Shown here piece after piece: positions 5,774 to 6,779 of a DNA stretch of 6,779 bases. Position numbers and translations under genes: made by a program. Source of the DNA: Chloroflexota bacterium (GTDB lineage: Bacteria; Chloroflexota; UBA4733); the NCBI GenBank assembly GCA_023489405.1, contig JAMDCW010000125.1, positions 1 to 6,779 on the forward strand, in the 5' to 3' direction. Position 1 is the stretch's first letter. Every line of letters starts with the position of its first letter. The notes beneath the pieces are model-generated. The model worked only from the letters and a program-made list of their open reading frames with translations. It searched no databases and was not told the origin of the DNA.

Positions 5774-6779
5774 GTGCGCATTGCTCTATCCCGTTGGTTT
5801 GCCGTCCTGGCCCTCTTCATCCTGACAGGTTGCGGCGCTCCTGCTGCCGCCGTCACAGCTTCCACAGCCTCTGCTCCATCGTCAACGCTTTCCCAATCCG
5901 CCAGCACGTCAACTTCCTCAATACACTCTTCCACTGCTTCGCCTACCACCTCCCAGACCGTTGCCAGTAGCCCTGCCACGACCTCTTCTCCGATTACTCC
6001 TGGCGCTGCTACCGCAATCGCTTCCTCAACCCGATCCACTATTGCTTCAACAGCCGCCGCAACCACTCTAAAGGAAGCGACCGCTTTCCCCATAACTGTT
6101 AAAGATGACGCCGGTGTTGCTGTCACTATTGCTAAGAGGCCAGCACGCATCGTCTCGCTCTCTCCCAGCGCTACCGAGATCATCTATGCCGTTGGCGCTG
6201 GTCCAGACCTCGTCGCCGGTACTCAGTACGATAACTATCCTCCCCAGGCAAAAAAGACCGCCGTTATCAAAGGACTCCAACCGACGCTCGAAGCGATCGT
6301 CGCCTATAACCCGGATCTCGTCATTGCCGACAGTGTCAATTCGCTCAGTACTGTCGATCATCTGCGTTCTCTCAAGATCCCTGTCCTCTTCCTCAATGCC
6401 CACACCCTAACGGATGTCTATCACGACATCACCGTAGTTGGCGAGGCGGTAGGCGATTCCCCACAAGCTCTGGCTGTTGTCCAGCACATGCGGGGCGAAG
6501 AGCGACAGATCGAAGCCAAGATGGCCACAGCGCGTACCCACCCTCGCGTCTTCGTTGAGATCGATGCCACCGATCCCGCCAAAATCTATACCGCTGGTCC
6601 CGGTTCCTTCATCGATTCCCTCGTCACGCTTGCCGGTGGCGTTAACGTTGCTCACAACGCCAAAACAGCCTATCCCCAGTACGACCTCGAAGCTTTGCTG
6701 GCCGCTCGGGAACGGTTATCCATCAGCTGGCTCAGCAGCAACATCAACAACAACAAGATTCGCCCGGCTTCCGTGCTCG
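5774..6779 (+). CDS. btuF: BtuF-type cobalamin ABC transporter substrate-binding lipoprotein (C-terminus cut by window edge)
   Basis: The frame is open from GTG 5774 to the right edge (335 codons). The start is set by AGAAAGG seven bases upstream. Residues 1-20 form a lipoprotein signal ending LTGC, with Cys20 as the lipid-anchored residue. Residues 21-104 are an unusually long Ser/Thr/Ala/Pro-rich linker. The binding-protein domain (Peripla_BP_2 type) begins near 106: RIVSLSPSATEIIYAVGAG (125-143), the GLQPTLEAIVAYNPDLVIA segment (167-185), then GPGSFIDSLVTLAGGVN (275-291). Family knowledge: such proteins capture a corrinoid, haem or siderophore and pass it to a BtuC-type permease. Assignment to cobalamin rests on the riboswitch upstream. 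The match weakens at 311-325 (RERLSISWLSSNINN), where homologues usually have a hydrophobic strand, then PASV resumes the expected pattern. Permease and ATPase genes probably follow beyond the edge. Confidence 0.92.
   Translation, partial: MRIALSRWFAVLALFILTGCGAPAAAVTASTASAPSSTLSQSASTSTSSIHSSTASPTTSQTVASSPATTSSPITPGAATAIASSTRSTIASTAAATTLKEATAFPITVKDDAGVAVTIAKRPARIVSLSPSATEIIYAVGAGPDLVAGTQYDNYPPQAKKTAVIKGLQPTLEAIVAYNPDLVIADSVNSLSTVDHLRSLKIPVLFLNAHTLTDVYHDITVVGEAVGDSPQALAVVQHMRGEERQIEAKMATARTHPRVFVEIDATDPAKIYTAGPGSFIDSLVTLAGGVNVAHNAKTAYPQYDLEALLAARERLSISWLSSNINNNKIRPASVL

Noticed and set aside
5620..5970. Plus-strand open frame starting inside the riboswitch
   Set aside because: It begins in the aptamer and runs out of frame through the lipoprotein gene; a leader peptide is not supported.
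5743..6183. 146-residue minus-strand Val/Ala/Glu-rich open frame
   Set aside because: It is the complement of the Ser/Thr/Ala-rich linker of the lipoprotein; its low-complexity composition follows from that.

Overview
The window reads as an ordinary bacterial chromosome segment of moderately high GC. It has four consecutive minus-strand genes, then a divergent plus-strand gene under a cobalamin riboswitch. No phage, IS, CRISPR or RNA gene was seen. The protein styles (long lipoprotein linkers, a soluble multi-domain PAS kinase, the HLQCHFG-type methyltransferase, an ENRSFD phosphoesterase lipoprotein) would suit Chloroflexota, perhaps Ktedonobacteria. That placement is a guess from gene style, not a demonstrated assignment.

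Layout from left to right. Bases 1-501 (minus) hold the N-terminal 167 residues of an aldehyde dehydrogenase of the succinate-semialdehyde type, cut by the left edge. Bases 575-1405 (minus) encode a class I SAM-dependent methyltransferase, and 1548-3098 (minus) a lipoprotein of the phospholipase C / acid phosphatase phosphoesterase family. Upstream of that gene is a 250-base gap with an imperfectly duplicated palindromic element. Bases 3349-5232 (minus) encode a soluble sensor histidine kinase with two PAS domains. The gap 5233-5773 separates the kinase from the plus-strand gene and contains several inverted repeats and the riboswitch. From 5774 to the right edge (plus) runs a lipoprotein substrate-binding protein of the BtuF type.

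The best-supported functional unit is on the right. A compact cobalamin aptamer (about 5545-5687) is followed by an expression platform. There an 11-base pyrimidine strand (5715-5725) is perfectly complementary to the Shine-Dalgarno region (5756-5766) of the cobalamin-binding-protein gene. An upstream 8-base copy of that Shine-Dalgarno (5675-5682), inside the loop of the last aptamer hairpin, can pair with the same strand. Together these give a complete translational switch model: B12 bound means the ribosome site is masked, no B12 means it is free. The rest of the uptake transporter (permease and ATPase) would be expected beyond the right edge.

The minus-strand genes have no obvious common pathway. 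The two intact enzymes and the aldehyde dehydrogenase are separated by short gaps (73 and 142 bases) and could be partly co-transcribed. No response regulator partner for the kinase is present.
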